From Channallabes apus (taxonomy: Eukaryota; Chordata; Actinopteri; Siluriformes; Clariidae), in NCBI GenBank assembly GCA_030522415.1, contig CM060125.1, forward strand, positions 1,816,901 through 1,880,900: a DNA stretch of 64,000 nucleotides, read 5' to 3'. The notes under the pieces were generated by a model that saw nothing but the letters and a program-made list of their open reading frames with translations, made no database searches and was not told where the DNA came from. The position numbers were made by a program, and so were the translations under genes. Below are positions 13,446 through 24,379 of the stretch, one piece after another. How positions within the stretch are numbered: position 1 is the stretch's first letter; each line of letters begins with the position of its first letter.

Positions 13446-15139
13446 CTAGGAATTAATGACTGAGATCTTGAATTTGTCTTATGTACAGTAATGACACTAG
13501 GAAATGAGCTGCACATATTAGTGTTCTGCTGATACAGTATTAGTGTTACAGAGTGTTCCAGCACTGTTGATAGTTGATCTCGTCTATGCAGTGCTGTTTG
13601 ATCTTGGAGGTGGTCATTACTTACTTTAATGTGAACTCTGTATTGGTTAAGTTAATTTCTGTACATGTACAGTATATCTTCATAGTACTTCTGTATATGT
13701 AGTTTATTTACTGTCTTCAATATTCAGGTGTTCAATGCTGCTGCCAAACTGTAATTACCTTCAGGATTAATGAAGATCTGTCTTATTTCCTAGTAGAAGG
13801 ACATGAAGATCTCCTGATGATCAGTAGTGATTCATTTTCATTGGCATGGGCAGGGTGAGCTTAGAAGTGGATAGGGATGTAAAACTAATTAAATTTCAGC
13901 AGGCCCATTAATATATCTTCAAATCCCATTCCATATCCTCTGCTTATGTGTACTGAATACAACATACTGACCTCCATAAAGAGGTGTGTTTGGACATCTT
14001 CCTGAATGCAGCGTGATTTGATTGAGAGAAATTGTGGTGCAGTGATCCTATCAGCAGAAGAAACACTGACATCGTGTGGGTAAGAGCTGCATGGTAAACG
14101 TGCTTCTGAACAGAAAGGATGATTATCAAACATGAAAGCATGAATTAAAAATACCGTACATTAAGCCTAGCACTGAGAGATTTCTAAAAAGAAATAATAA
14201 TAACAATAAGAACACAACTAAGGAACGGTTAAGAACTGTCCAACACATTATAAAAATCTGAAAGAATAGTGCTGACTCATCAACTCTTTGTGAAAGAAAT
14301 GTAAATGGAAAAAAACATCATGAATTAGCTTGGTTGAAGATCACTTCGTGACGTGGCATTGTAAAATATCCATAGTAGAACTCACAGCTATGTTTGATAG
14401 TAAAAGTACAATGTGATACACAATGTGATAAGAAAACAGTATCTCACTGGATTGGGACTAAACAGATGTGTAGGTGTAAGAAAACCACTGGTTCATGAGA
14501 GTAATTAGGGGGGAAAAAAACTTCTAAAATTAGACTTAGAAAAAATGAAAAAGTAATATATGGTAGTAAAATTTTAAAAATAAATAAATATATTTTTTTT
14601 ATACTAAAAATAGAAAATAATAAAAATAATAAATGCAGTTTGTTTCTGCTGCACTTGGTGAAACTGGATGGGAAATGAGGAAAAGAGGAAGGAATGTTGA
14701 TTTTATTGATGAGAAACTACAAGAAGATATCAGAAAAAAACTCTAGAATGGTTTGTCGAATGGGTTATTTGAGTTTCTGTAGAGAAGAAATAAAGGAAAG
14801 ATGGATTTTATGTAAACTAATCTTAGATGAGTAATTTAAAGGTTTTTTAATGTAAAGAGATGCTTAGCAGGTTAAAAAAGAACAGCAGGATGAACAATGA
14901 AAACAAGTCAATTTAGTATGTACTGTATGGTTACACAAAATAATACATAGCTAACTGTATAAAGTATAAATAGTATAAAGCTAGTTGTATATTTGGCTTT
15001 AATTTCTTAGTATTTATTATATTATACTTTATTACAGTTTATTTTCCGGCTTATTAGTACTAGCTAGAATTTAACATTTTTATATAGAGTATTTTAGAAA
15101 AATATGTTGTTTGACAGAATTTGATCTACACTGTGTAAC

Positions 15140-15873
15140 ATGGACTGGTTTATCTGTTGCAGTCAGGAAAGTGTTTTCACTCAAGGCCAACACAGAGCAA
15201 CTGAGGAAAAGGTTCTCAAGGGCTCTCCGCCAGAACAGTACAAATGCCTGGACAAATCAGATTTCTTTTTTTTTTCCATTCAAACAATAAATCCTGCTCA
15301 CACGTCAGGGTCAGGATGTAGCACATAACTCACATTTCTTCTTGCTCTTATACTGTACACATAAATTTCAAACTGTACTTTGAAACGTGGACAATCACAC
15401 AGCTGCTAACACACATATCAGTAGCATTACATTTCATACTCCATGTTTCAATTATACTGCTGTCACACACGCACAACATATTTTAAACTTTTATATTCTA
15501 TATTTCACACTTTTATACCTTAGAGTTTATAATTTCTTTCTGTACAGTCTATGAATCCGGCATAATGTATAATCTTCTATTTGAATTCAATTTTTTTTGG
15601 TGTCTTTTTTTATATTGTACATTTTTCTGCCTATTTTTAGATAATGTAGATAATTCTAATACTTCAAATTCAAATTTTATTTGTCACATATAGTACACAG
15701 TCATACACAGTACGATATGCAGTGAAATGCTTAGACAACTGCTCGTGACCTTAAAATAAAAGACTATGAATAGGAAATAAATATGAAAAATAAAATATGG
15801 GGTAAATTTAACTAGGAAAGAATAAAATAAAATATAAAAATTAAAGTTAAAATAAAATACTTATATTACTTTT

Positions 15874-15957
<84 letters not shown>

Positions 15958-16055
15958 TGTACTCTCTAGTGCTATTTATTTCCTTTTTAGGTCAGCCGTG
16001 TAAGCATTTCACTGTACTGTGCATGGATGTGAACGTAACAAATAAAATTTGATTA
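15140..16055 (+). mobile_element. LINE 3' end, interrupted by a second LINE tail and a TA/T repeat
   Basis: 15180-15240 encodes a decayed 'KANTERLRR..' like C-terminus, as in the copy at 55990. 15985-16055 has the matching 3' end (gtaagcatttcactgtactg ... aataaaatttgat). Between them lies a minus-strand tail of the same kind (15662-15800), so one element appears to have inserted into another. A (TA)n run with a T tract (15876-15954) follows. Confidence 0.65.
15876..15954. repeat. (TA)n followed by T tract
   Basis: About 25 TA units and then 28 T residues. Confidence 0.95.
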
Positions 16056-16081
16056 TTTATTATTTTAGATTACATTTACTA

Positions 16082-16243
16082 CCAGTAGGTGGCGGTAATG
16101 CACTGTCTTTCGCCAACCGACGCCGACAGCAGCTCTGGATGAGAAGGCGTTTGGAGGAGGAGCCGTACTATAAATATCTTATCTGTATGAAAAGTGCCGC
16201 TAGGGGCGCACTTTCGGATTGAAGCTTTTATGTTCAGTTCAAT
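16082..16243 (+). promoter_or_regulatory. diablo: Probable diablo promoter and 5' UTR
   Basis: The 160 bp before the diablo ATG are more GC-rich than their surroundings. They contain a CTCF-core-like box ccagtaggtggcgg (16082-16095), a TATAAATA box at 16169-16176 and a second CTCF-like box gccgctaggggcgcac (16196-16211). The TATA box 68 bp before the ATG would imply a short 5' UTR. The transcription start is inferred. Confidence 0.5.
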
Positions 16244-16281
16244 ATGGCGCTGTGCGGGAGAAAGGTCCTCTCTGTTGGACG
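16244..16281 (+). CDS. diablo: diablo coding exon 1
   Basis: Encodes [12 protein letters not shown] plus two bases of Arg13. The donor is CG/gtatgt. This is the start of the mitochondrial targeting peptide. Confidence 0.88.
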
Positions 16282-16598
16282 GTATGTATTTATAATTTCT
16301 GTAAACGCGCAGGACTAATTAATGTCCTGTTACATTAAGAAAAAAATGAAATCCTGAAATATGTCGTATGTCAAAATGTACACAGGCGCTTATGTGTAAA
16401 TACACCTCGGTCCTATGACTTGGCTGGTTCACTTTTTTTTTGACGTTCTGTCGGAAGTTTCCGGGTGAGCGCGAGGTCTGATATTAGGCCACGCCCCCTG
16501 ACTACAGAGGATGTTAGCCCTGTCAGGGTTGGATTTCTGATGGCAAGGCAAAAGCCTCCAGTCAGTCCTGAGGGATTGTAATATAATTTACATCGATT

Positions 16599-16660
<62 letters not shown>

Positions 16661-19600
16661 ACATTAATATTTGCATTCCTGTAAAGAAAGCAACATAGAA
16701 AACTACACAAATGGTGTCTAACACTATTGATTAATTTGAAAAGTTTTCACTTCAAATATTCTGAGCTGTGTTTAAATTATTACTCATATGCAGTTCTTAT
16801 GTACACTGTAAACAAATTTTCATGTAAAATTACAGTAAATTACTGGCAGCAGTTTTGCCAGTAAAATGCTGTTTTATTAAAGTATTTGTACTGTAGAAAT
16901 AGACTACAGTAAATTGCTGTATATTGATGTACAGTTTATTACTGTGATTTTGTACTGTTTACTGTATTTTAGTGGTAAATAATTATTCGGACAACTTGTA
17001 TTTTTAACAGCATTTAAAAATATATATATATTTTTTTAGTCCTGCCCAATTCTTTCCCCCCGATTTTCTCCCCAATCTAGTCGTGTCCAATTGAACATCA
17101 CCCGGGGTTCAAACCTGCGATCTCCGGATGATAGGGCGAGCGCTTTAACCTACTGCACCACTCGGAGGCCCATAAAATCAGCAAAAGTACTTGCACTTAC
17201 TGAAGTTTTCATTAAAGTGTGTTGATTATCTAATTTACAGTTAAATATTGTAAATCAGCACTGTCGCCTTGCACCTCCAGGGTCTGGGTTCGATTCCCCG
17301 GCCAGGCTCGATTCCCATCTCTGTGTGCATGGAGTTTGCATGTTCTCCCCGTGCTTGGTGGGTTTCCTCCGGGTACTCCGGTTTCCTCCCACAGTCCAAA
17401 GATATGCAGGTTAGGCTAATTGGTGTTCCTAAATTGCCCGTAGTGTGTGATTGGGTGTGTGAGTGTGTGTATGTGTGTGTGCCCTGCGATGTACCCCGCC
17501 TAGTGCCCGAAGTCTCCTGGGATAGGCTCCAGGTCCCCCGTGACCCTGAACACAGGATTAAGCGGTATAGAAAATGAATGAATATTGTAAATCACTGTAA
17601 TGCTGTTTCTTTTACAGTAATGTGCAGTATTTTGAAAAAACAGTCGGGAACTGTAAAAAAAAAAAAAAGTCCTGTAAATTTACATCAATTTGTTACAGTG
17701 TAGTCTTACTGTGAGCACAGAAACAGCTGTTAGGTTTTACTGATTGTGCTGGAGAATATGAGCTCTTCTGTTCACACTTGCTCCTTCTATTTTTCTGCAA
17801 AACCCAGGAGCCTCCCTTAGTTTTTGAAAACTGGTATGTTATGTTGTGTTCTTTACCGTCATGAACATATTATTTTGTAATGTTATTTATTTAGTTATTC
17901 TCTAAAATATGTAGTGAAGTTATGGTGCCTTAGACTTTTGCACAATACTGTTTATACATGTACAGTGCATCCAAAAAGCTAGATACTTTTTTTCAAGGAA
18001 AAATAATGTTTCTTAATGTAATTCAAACAATGAAACTCAAGTTTATATTAATTTAAATGCATGCCAAAACAGTGAGTATGGCTTACAACTCATCAATATT
18101 TTAAAATATTTGAATATTGTGTTTCATTCAGTATAAATACAGTGTTTCACGTGGTCTAGTTCAGTACAAGCATGGGGAAGACATGGGGAGTGGCATCAAT
18201 CGGTCTGATCATTTAGGGTTGTAGGCTGAATATTTTAAGCTTAGTCCCAAATACTTTTGCAGTGAGATGGAGGTTTTTATAGCAAACCATCAGACAGACG
18301 TACATAGTGGAACTTTACTTGGAATCAGCATCTGTGGGAGGGATGTGGGGAGAAATTAAGAGTTGCATGCAAGTTCATGTGCGTGCCCAGGCAACAATAA
18401 AAGCTAATTTAATGTTCTGAGCTATTTCATGAAGAAAAATCAAGGGAAACTGGCTTGTCAGGTTAGGTTTCTGTCATTCTTTCAGTTCAGGTAGAATACT
18501 GTATGCTTCACTGGCATGACTATAAGAAGAAGCAATATCGCCCAATGTGCTTAATCTAATTTTGACTGTAAATAAACAAAACATCAGTAAAAGTAGTTTA
18601 ATAATGTAGGCAGAAAAAAGAAATCATCTGTGAAGGACAGAAACATTAGTACAGATAAAACATTAGTATATCATTAGAAATAACTTGGTCAAGTAGAAAT
18701 CAAACAGTTATATTTATACATGATATACAGTATAAAGGATATGATAAGTTTTTTTTTTTTTATTGTTGTTGAGGGGGGAAAAAAGTAGAAAATGTTCTTG
18801 GTAATAATGTGGTCCTGATTTATTATTCAGTTTTCAGTTGACTGACCACATGCTTGTGTCTGACCAGGTTACTGTACCAAGGTCAAACTAGCACCTAATG
18901 GAATAACAACTCAAAATATTTATTTTCTCATAATTTATGTTTATACTGTAGATATGCTCTTAGCTTGCTGAGGCCTGCCATGACAACGCGTCAGATCCTC
19001 ACCAGGCTGCCGTCATTAGTCAGGAGGAACTGGATTTCACTTGGCATCACTGGTGGCCTGTGTGCTGTTCCCTTTGTACAGGTTTGATTTGTGGTTTTGA
19101 CTGATAAGAGTCTGTTAACATCCAGATGGACTGTGCAAAACAACAGTGCTTAGTAGAAGTGCATAGGCCATAGATCACAGGTTCTTTTATGTCACAGTTT
19201 ATATAAAATTCATACGGTATAATTGAATTCTATAAGGAAAAGATCAAAATGTCAACGATATTTACCTCTAGATGTGTTAAACAACAGGGTTCTCAACTCC
19301 GGTCATGGAGGATCACTGCCCTGCACATATTAATGCTGTCTCAGCTTCCAGCACACCTGATTAAACCAAATAACAGTCTTCTTTTAATTGAATTGGGTGT
19401 GTCAGAGCAGGGAAAATATGCAGAACCAGTGACTCACTGACATCGTTATACTATTACGTTCATCTTTCGTGATGCTTTCCAGGCTTGTACCATGACTTCT
19501 TTAAGTTTGTTTTGGGGGTTTCTTTCTTCTCTTCAGGAGGTGAAATGCATGCTGGATTAGGTTTAGGTCTGTTTAATCTAAAACTGTCCACTTTTCCCCC

Positions 19601-22415
19601 TGATGAAGCACTTTGCTATGATGTAATGTTGATCATTGTCTGCATGCTGAATTAGCTTGTCTGTAACTTTTTAAACAGATTATTTCTGTAAACTTCATCT
19701 GATTTGCTCTCTGTTTCTGAAATGTTAATGAACTGTACAGTAGTTTAGCTGTATTGGGAAGATAATTAGCTACGTACACAGGAGGGTGAGTCAAAAATTA
19801 CCTGCACTCTGGCTTTATTAAAAATTCTGTTGTCCTCACTGTCTTATCAGCTCTTTCTTTTTTTAAGGCTACTGTGTCCCAAGTCACTGCTGTGCAGGTG
19901 TGAATGTGTCACAACAGTTTATTTTTACCTGCAAAAATAGATGCCTCACAAACGAAGAGCAGTGTGCAGTGATCATGGAAGAAGAGTGTTTGGAAAACTG
20001 CAAACAAAATTTGGACTGATGAAAATTTGGAAGGTGAAAGAGATTCATTAATGGTGACGAGACATGGATTCATCACTACTCAGGCTGAGAGTAGACGGCA
20101 GAGTATGGAGTAGAAACATCCTCAATCGCTGACCAAAAAAAAGTTTAACTGTCAGCTGGAAACTTGACGCCTACAGTTTTCTGTGATTATCAAGGGCCAT
20201 TATTGGAACATTGTCAGAAAAAAAGGTTTAAGCATTAAAAGTGCTCGTTACCGTGCATTGTTTCTGCATAAATGATGCATGGATTAAATGCACAGAACTG
20301 CTATCGAAGGGCGTTGTGATCTTGCATGACAATGCAGGTCTGCACACTTTTACCCATCTTGCTCCATCAGACTTTCACCTGTTTGATCCTCTGAAAGCAG
20401 CCCTTCCATGACAAAAATTTAATTTTGATGAAGAAGTGAAGCCAGCGGTGTGTTGTTCATCGCTCGCAGCTCAATCTAAAACATTTTTTCAATGTGGGAA
20501 TATTTTTTTTTTTTTCTTTGGCAAATGAACAAAGTGTTTTCACATTTTTTTTTTCTCTAAAAGTTAATTAAAATAAATTCCACAGGCAGAGTGTGGATAA
20601 TTTTTGACTCACCCACTTACTTTCTTGCTACATATTCGCATAGTACCTGAAGATGATGTATAAACGATTGTGTGTACAGTTCCCAAAGATGCGTCTCTTC
20701 CTCAAGCTGGCGAAAAGTTATCCATCGATTTCCAAGGTTCCAGCGTTCCATCGCTTAATATTAATGGGAACGACTGCAGTGTACTTGCTGCCTTCTTTAC
20801 GTTGTTTGCATCCTTTATATGTTTTACTGAGGCTAAGCGTCTCATAACCGTACTGTGCCTGAAGGTTTCTGTAAATGTCAATCGGTTTAACACCTTCATT
20901 CAAAGGAAAGTCCTGGTTTTTCGTTGAACGCTTCTCATACTTTGCTCATCACCACTAGCTGTCTGGTGTGTGTCTAATAAAAGGCAAACATACAGTAGAA
21001 GCATCTGTGGTTTTTCATGACATTTGTATCTTAAAACAAACGTATCTTTTGACAAACGGTCAAAAATGACATAATTCCTACTTTTGAAGTAAATAAAATG
21101 CAGCATTTATTTATCATCATGAAAGCACTAGTATTACTGCATGCTTATTCTTTTGTGACACCATAACATTTTTGTGTATCTTGGATACAGCAGACAGTAA
21201 AAAAAAGTCTCCAAGTACTAATCTTAGTCTTTTCACTGTGTATGAACAGGACAAGGTGTCCCATGAAGCCTTGATCCGTAGAGCCTCATCTCTGGTGACG
21301 GACAGTGCCAATACTTTTCTATCTCAAACCACACTGGCACTAGTGGACTCCATCACTCAATATACAAAGGTATTAAAATACACATTTTCAGATCTAGCTT
21401 AAAACAGATGTAAAGCATAAAACCGTATATTTTCTCTCCAGACTGTTCACACACTTGTATCCCTACACAAGCGCTATGTGGCGAGCTTCAACAAACTGAG
21501 TCCTGCAGATGAGGACACGGTGTGGCAGGTGATCGTTCGCCAGCGTGAGGAGGTAACACGTTCCACAGAATTGAGACGGTGTTAAATGTTGATCAGTCAT
21601 GTGCAGTTGGACTCTGTCATTCACTCTACAGTATATCAGTGCAGGCAACAGATGATCATTTATTTTCCGTGTGTATGTGCGAGAGTTCACAGAGCCATAA
21701 CCATGCCTTTAGCAACAAGTGACATTTGAACTAAGATTTTCTTAATTACATTCAAATAAGGTATAACAGTAACTTGTTCTGTGCGCAAAATATTTCTTAT
21801 TCTTCTGAAGAAACCAATACATAGCGATTTCTAATGATGAATTCCTTGAATGCATGTTCATTAACATTGTTTTAATGAATTGAAATACAGATTTTTCATT
21901 TCTGATTAGCTTATCAAATGTAGAGAAGACTGCAAACAGTTTGAACAAAGCTGGATGACTGCAGTTAATCTGTCCAAGCTAGCAGCTGAAGTGGCTTTTA
22001 ACTCCGGTAAGGGATTTCTGTAGTTCAGTAAACCAAATCTACTAAAACAGTATACTGTATGCTTTAAGTTGATTTTAAGATAACTGAGTGACTGTACCGG
22101 TGTGATGAGCCTGCTCTTCCAGTTCTCTCAGAAGTTTCAGAACGAATAGTTGTGGTAACTGAAAGTAAAACACATGGCTGTTCATGTTGTATTTTCCAAT
22201 TTTCTTGATTAGGAGCAGATGCGGCGTCAGCCACGGCACAGACCAACCTGCAGATAGCAGAAACTCATGTAGAACAGGCTCGACGGCGATTCCTTGAGGC
22301 AGAACAAGAACTAAATGACAGCAAAGCGGAAGACAGCCCGAGGCTACAGAGCACTTCACCTGCAGTGGCAGGAAACGAGGAAGAAATTCCAGATGCTTAT
22401 CTGAGAGAAGACTAG
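16244..22415 (+). CDS. diablo: diablo (Smac): IAP-binding mitochondrial protein, complete
   Basis: Six exons (16244-16281, 18952-19081, 21250-21369, 21442-21552, 21910-22006, 22213-22415) join in frame to 232 residues; human DIABLO has 239. Residues 1-50 form a basic, Ser/Leu-rich mitochondrial targeting sequence ending GITGGLC. Cleavage there exposes A51-V-P-F, the IAP-binding tetrapeptide (human AVPI). The rest is the helical, dimer-forming domain, with blocks [46 protein letters not shown] and a charged last helix ([18 protein letters not shown]), ending AYLRED as in the mammalian protein. After mitochondrial permeabilisation, Diablo enters the cytosol, binds BIR domains of XIAP and related proteins, and frees caspases. 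All introns are GT..AG. Introns 2 and 1 carry transposon relics and intron 3 is only 72 bp. I chose the ATG at 16244 because it opens the targeting sequence. It could be either teleost paralog (a or b). Confidence 0.95.
16600..16658. repeat. (GT)n microsatellite in diablo intron 1
   Basis: About 29 uninterrupted TG units, likely highly polymorphic. Confidence 0.97.
17035..17172 (-). mobile_element. Old SINE-like remnant
   Basis: On the minus strand it shows a tRNA-like B box (ggtttgaaccccgg) and an A-box-like ggtgcagtaggttaaagcgc, followed by a pyrimidine/purine-rich body. Strongly diverged. Confidence 0.5.
17258..17583 (+). mobile_element. SINE-A copy with exact target duplication inside the MITE
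   Basis: The head is slightly truncated (gcactgtcgcc) and carries a small duplication of the 'cgattccc' region; a GT run and GAATGAAT tail follow. It is flanked by attgtaaatca at 17247-17257 and 17584-17594, a perfect 11-bp target duplication (14 bp if the ambiguous AAT is counted). Confidence 0.92.
18952..19081 (+). CDS. diablo: diablo coding exon 2 (targeting peptide and AVPF motif)
   Basis: Encodes residues 13 (part) to 56, ending [10 protein letters not shown]. The exon carries the cleavage site and the IAP-binding tetrapeptide at 19064-19075. Acceptor tatactgtag, donor CAG/gtttga. Confidence 0.93.
19268..19440. mobile_element. DNA-transposon fragment in diablo intron 2
   Basis: The phrase 'gggttctcaactccggtcatggagg...ccagcacacctgatt' is a widespread fish repeat of DNA-transposon type. 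Only an internal portion is present, and its class is not certain. Confidence 0.45.
19784..20614 (+). mobile_element. Mariner-like transposon, decayed, with both inverted ends
   Basis: The ends at 19784-19811 and 20587-20614 are 28-bp inverted repeats with about three mismatches (gggtgagtcaaaaatta...). Inside, the plus strand shows the mariner signature: GDETWIHHY at about 20057-20083, a block like [15 protein letters not shown], and later LHDNA followed by '[12 protein letters not shown]' like sequence near 20365-20395. These are broken by stops and frameshifts, so the transposase is dead. About 830 bp against ~1.3 kb for intact elements. In diablo intron 2. Confidence 0.85.
20675..20930. 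mobile_element. Mariner-like remnant (one end)
   Basis: Shares blocks with the element at 23088-23575 (gccttctttac-ttgtttgca, tgttttactg, and the end tcctggtttttcgttgaacg). One end and part of the body remain. In diablo intron 2. Confidence 0.55.
21250..21369 (+). CDS. diablo: diablo coding exon 3
   Basis: 40 codons, phase 0 at both ends, [20 protein letters not shown] to [10 protein letters not shown]. Acceptor gaacag/GAC, donor AAG/gtatta. Confidence 0.95.
21442..21552 (+). CDS. diablo: diablo coding exon 4
   Basis: 37 codons, phase 0, [20 protein letters not shown] to [11 protein letters not shown]. It follows a 72-bp intron with the acceptor tttctctccag. Confidence 0.95.
21910..22006 (+). 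CDS. diablo: diablo coding exon 5
   Basis: 97 bp, [20 protein letters not shown] to AEVAFNS plus one base of Gly. Acceptor tctgattag, donor TCCG/gtaagg. Confidence 0.95.
22213..22415 (+). CDS. diablo: diablo coding exon 6 and stop
   Basis: Starts in phase 1 (completes Gly), encodes [20 protein letters not shown], an Arg/Glu-rich helix and the acidic tail ending AYLRED, TAG at 22413-22415. Confidence 0.95.
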
Positions 22416-23740
22416 AGATTTTATAAAGACACATGCAGCTCTTCATCTCCAGTTTCTGCGTCTGCAATGGAGAATCTTTTTGTATGTTTTTTTTTTTTTT
22501 TTTTTTTTTTAAATAATAACTTTCTAATGAGAAATGAAATTACATGCAGCACATGGACGAGATAAACTACAACAAAAAGCACAGAAATTCTTTGTAACAT
22601 TTTCTTATATATTTTGATTAGTATGTATTTATCCTGTTTTGGTGAAACAAACAAAAAAATTGTTTTTGTGCAGATTAGTTTAAGGTACGGTTTGTACTGA
22701 AAATATTTATCATTCAATATTGAATGTTCATGCACAAGATTTTAATATTCATACAGAAGATTTTCAATATTACATATTTAAAAAAAATTTGCTTGTAAAT
22801 GAGTTTCACCCCAGTTATTTAACTCCGGCCATTTCATTAATGGCTAATATTGTTTTCCCAATGGTTGGCAGGCGTGTGTGTGTTGGGGGTATGTATGTCA
22901 TTTGTTGAAAAGTAAAAAACTCGTTCTTTTCTTATAAAGCAGTAGAGCGTGCTAAAATTAAGGAACTGTTCTCTTGATTGAGAGTCCATACCCAGCCTTT
23001 TAAACTAATGTTAACTGAAGGCTTTAATCTTTTTACCGTGTGTGTAGATCAGTAATTTGAGATGACATCTGTGAGAGGTGCGTTCAAGTCTAACCGGGAG
23101 TTTTGATTGTGCAAAATAATCAGTTACAACAGTAATAATTGCTTTTTTTTCACTATATAATCCCCTTCTACACTAATGCTCTAATCCCAGAGTTTCACAT
23201 GTGCCTGGATACCATCAAGGTAAAAAGTTTTCTCAGCACACTGGAAACAGGATTCATTCACATCTGAAATGCTGGTTCAAATGTGCAAATGGCTTAGAGT
23301 GATGGCCTAGAAGAGTCCTTGCAATGTGCAAGTGGTGTTCCTGAAAGCTTGTGTTTACCGCTCCCACAGACAGATGCGTTTCTATGATTTTTAATCTACT
23401 GATTTTCAGGGACCAGGCATTCAGAGAGATGACTCCAAGCCTCTCACAGATCTATGGCCTTCTTTACAACGTTTGCACTGTTCAGATGTTTTACTGCAGC
23501 TTAGAGTCTCTGGAAATGTCTTCATTCACGAGAAATTTCATCACAAATCCCGATTTGACTTGAACGGCTAGGTAGTACATTTAAACTTAAGATGCAATCA
23601 GCAGCTTTTTCAGTTTTTCTTTATTTGCATTGATAAAAATACCTTAATCACCGTAATCCCATAGTTGGACAATGTGAATTTTTTTTTTTATTATTTTAAT
23701 TTAAATATGAAAAAAATAAAACTGCTTCTTCTGCTACATG
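22416..23740 (+). other. diablo: diablo 3' UTR (inferred extent)
   Basis: After the stop there is a 27-base T run (22484-22510) and AT-rich sequence. The first AATAAA I see is at 23715-23720, which would make a ~1.3 kb UTR containing the mariner-like remnant at 23088-23575. The real end may be earlier at a non-canonical signal. Confidence 0.4.
23088..23575. mobile_element. Short mariner-like element with inverted ends
   Basis: The left end gtgcgttcaagtctaaccgg and the right end (reverse complement agccgttcaagtcaaatcgg) are inverted repeats of about 20 bp. The interior resembles the subterminal sequence of a mariner family whose transposase pieces lie at 33.9 kb and 56.5 kb. Non-autonomous. 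Confidence 0.7.
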
Positions 23741-24379
23741 GTTCAGTGTTCTAATGAATAGCCGTTTTCTGAACGGTGTGAGTGGTAATAAGTCTTCATT
23801 TAATCTAGTTCATTTAATTTAATTATAATTCTATATATTATAATATTATAATTCATTAGTAAATTTAATGTAGTTCATAAGAAACACTTGTGAAATCTTT
23901 ATACAGAAGCAAGCACTGATTAAACGTTATATTTACAACAATAATACTGTTTTTGACTTAATATGAAAAATAATTGTTTACATGTTTCTCTTTTAAATTA
24001 ATTAGCCTCACTTTTGTATTTTGGTATACTGTATCTTGGTAAATTTGTAAATATTTTCTAGTGTGTCTTTATGCCTTATATGCAGCAGGCATCATGTTTC
24101 TAGGTTGTCCATTCGTCTATAAAAGATACGCACTACTGTATCACAAAAATTTGTTGGTTTAATGTTGGTAGAATTTAAATGGAATTATCATTGTAACTAA
24201 CAAATATCTGATTATCTGGGAGGTTTTTTTTTCACATTTTTTATACACATTATTAGGAATACCTGTATAACTGCAGTTATCTGATCTATACACTATGTAA
24301 ATACATCTACTGATGCTTCTGGACACATCTTCAGTGATGTTCCTGGTATCATTGGGTGTTTCTGGTCTTTCAACATCAT

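Larger units (their letters stand above)
10561..16081. other. Intergenic stretch between nsg2 and diablo
   Basis: No coding exon recognised. It holds a tRNA-derived SINE (12511), SINE-A and Tc1 remnants (12785-12960), a GTGC/GT microsatellite (13075), an L2-type LINE tail (13248) and a composite LINE 3' end (15140-16055). The remainder is AT-rich unique DNA with many TACWGTA heptamers. Confidence 0.6.
16802..17702. mobile_element. MITE with ~30-bp inverted ends, carrying an inserted SINE
   Basis: The left end (tacactgtaaacaaatttt, then catgtaaaattacag) and the right end (reverse complement tacactgtaacaaattgatg, then taaatttacag) are imperfect inverted repeats. The interior is rich in 'cagtaaattactgg' motifs typical of short non-autonomous fish elements. 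A SINE-A copy (17258-17583) and an older SINE remnant (17035-17172) sit within it. Lies in diablo intron 1. Confidence 0.75.

Noticed and set aside
16413..16724. 103-codon minus-strand frame with a Thr-His repeat
   Set aside because: The repeat is the (GT)n microsatellite in diablo intron 1; flanking residues match nothing.
22075..22467. 130-codon open frame on the minus strand
   Set aside because: It lies antisense to diablo exon 6 and its flanks, has no recognisable domain, and is explained by the coding bias of the opposite strand.
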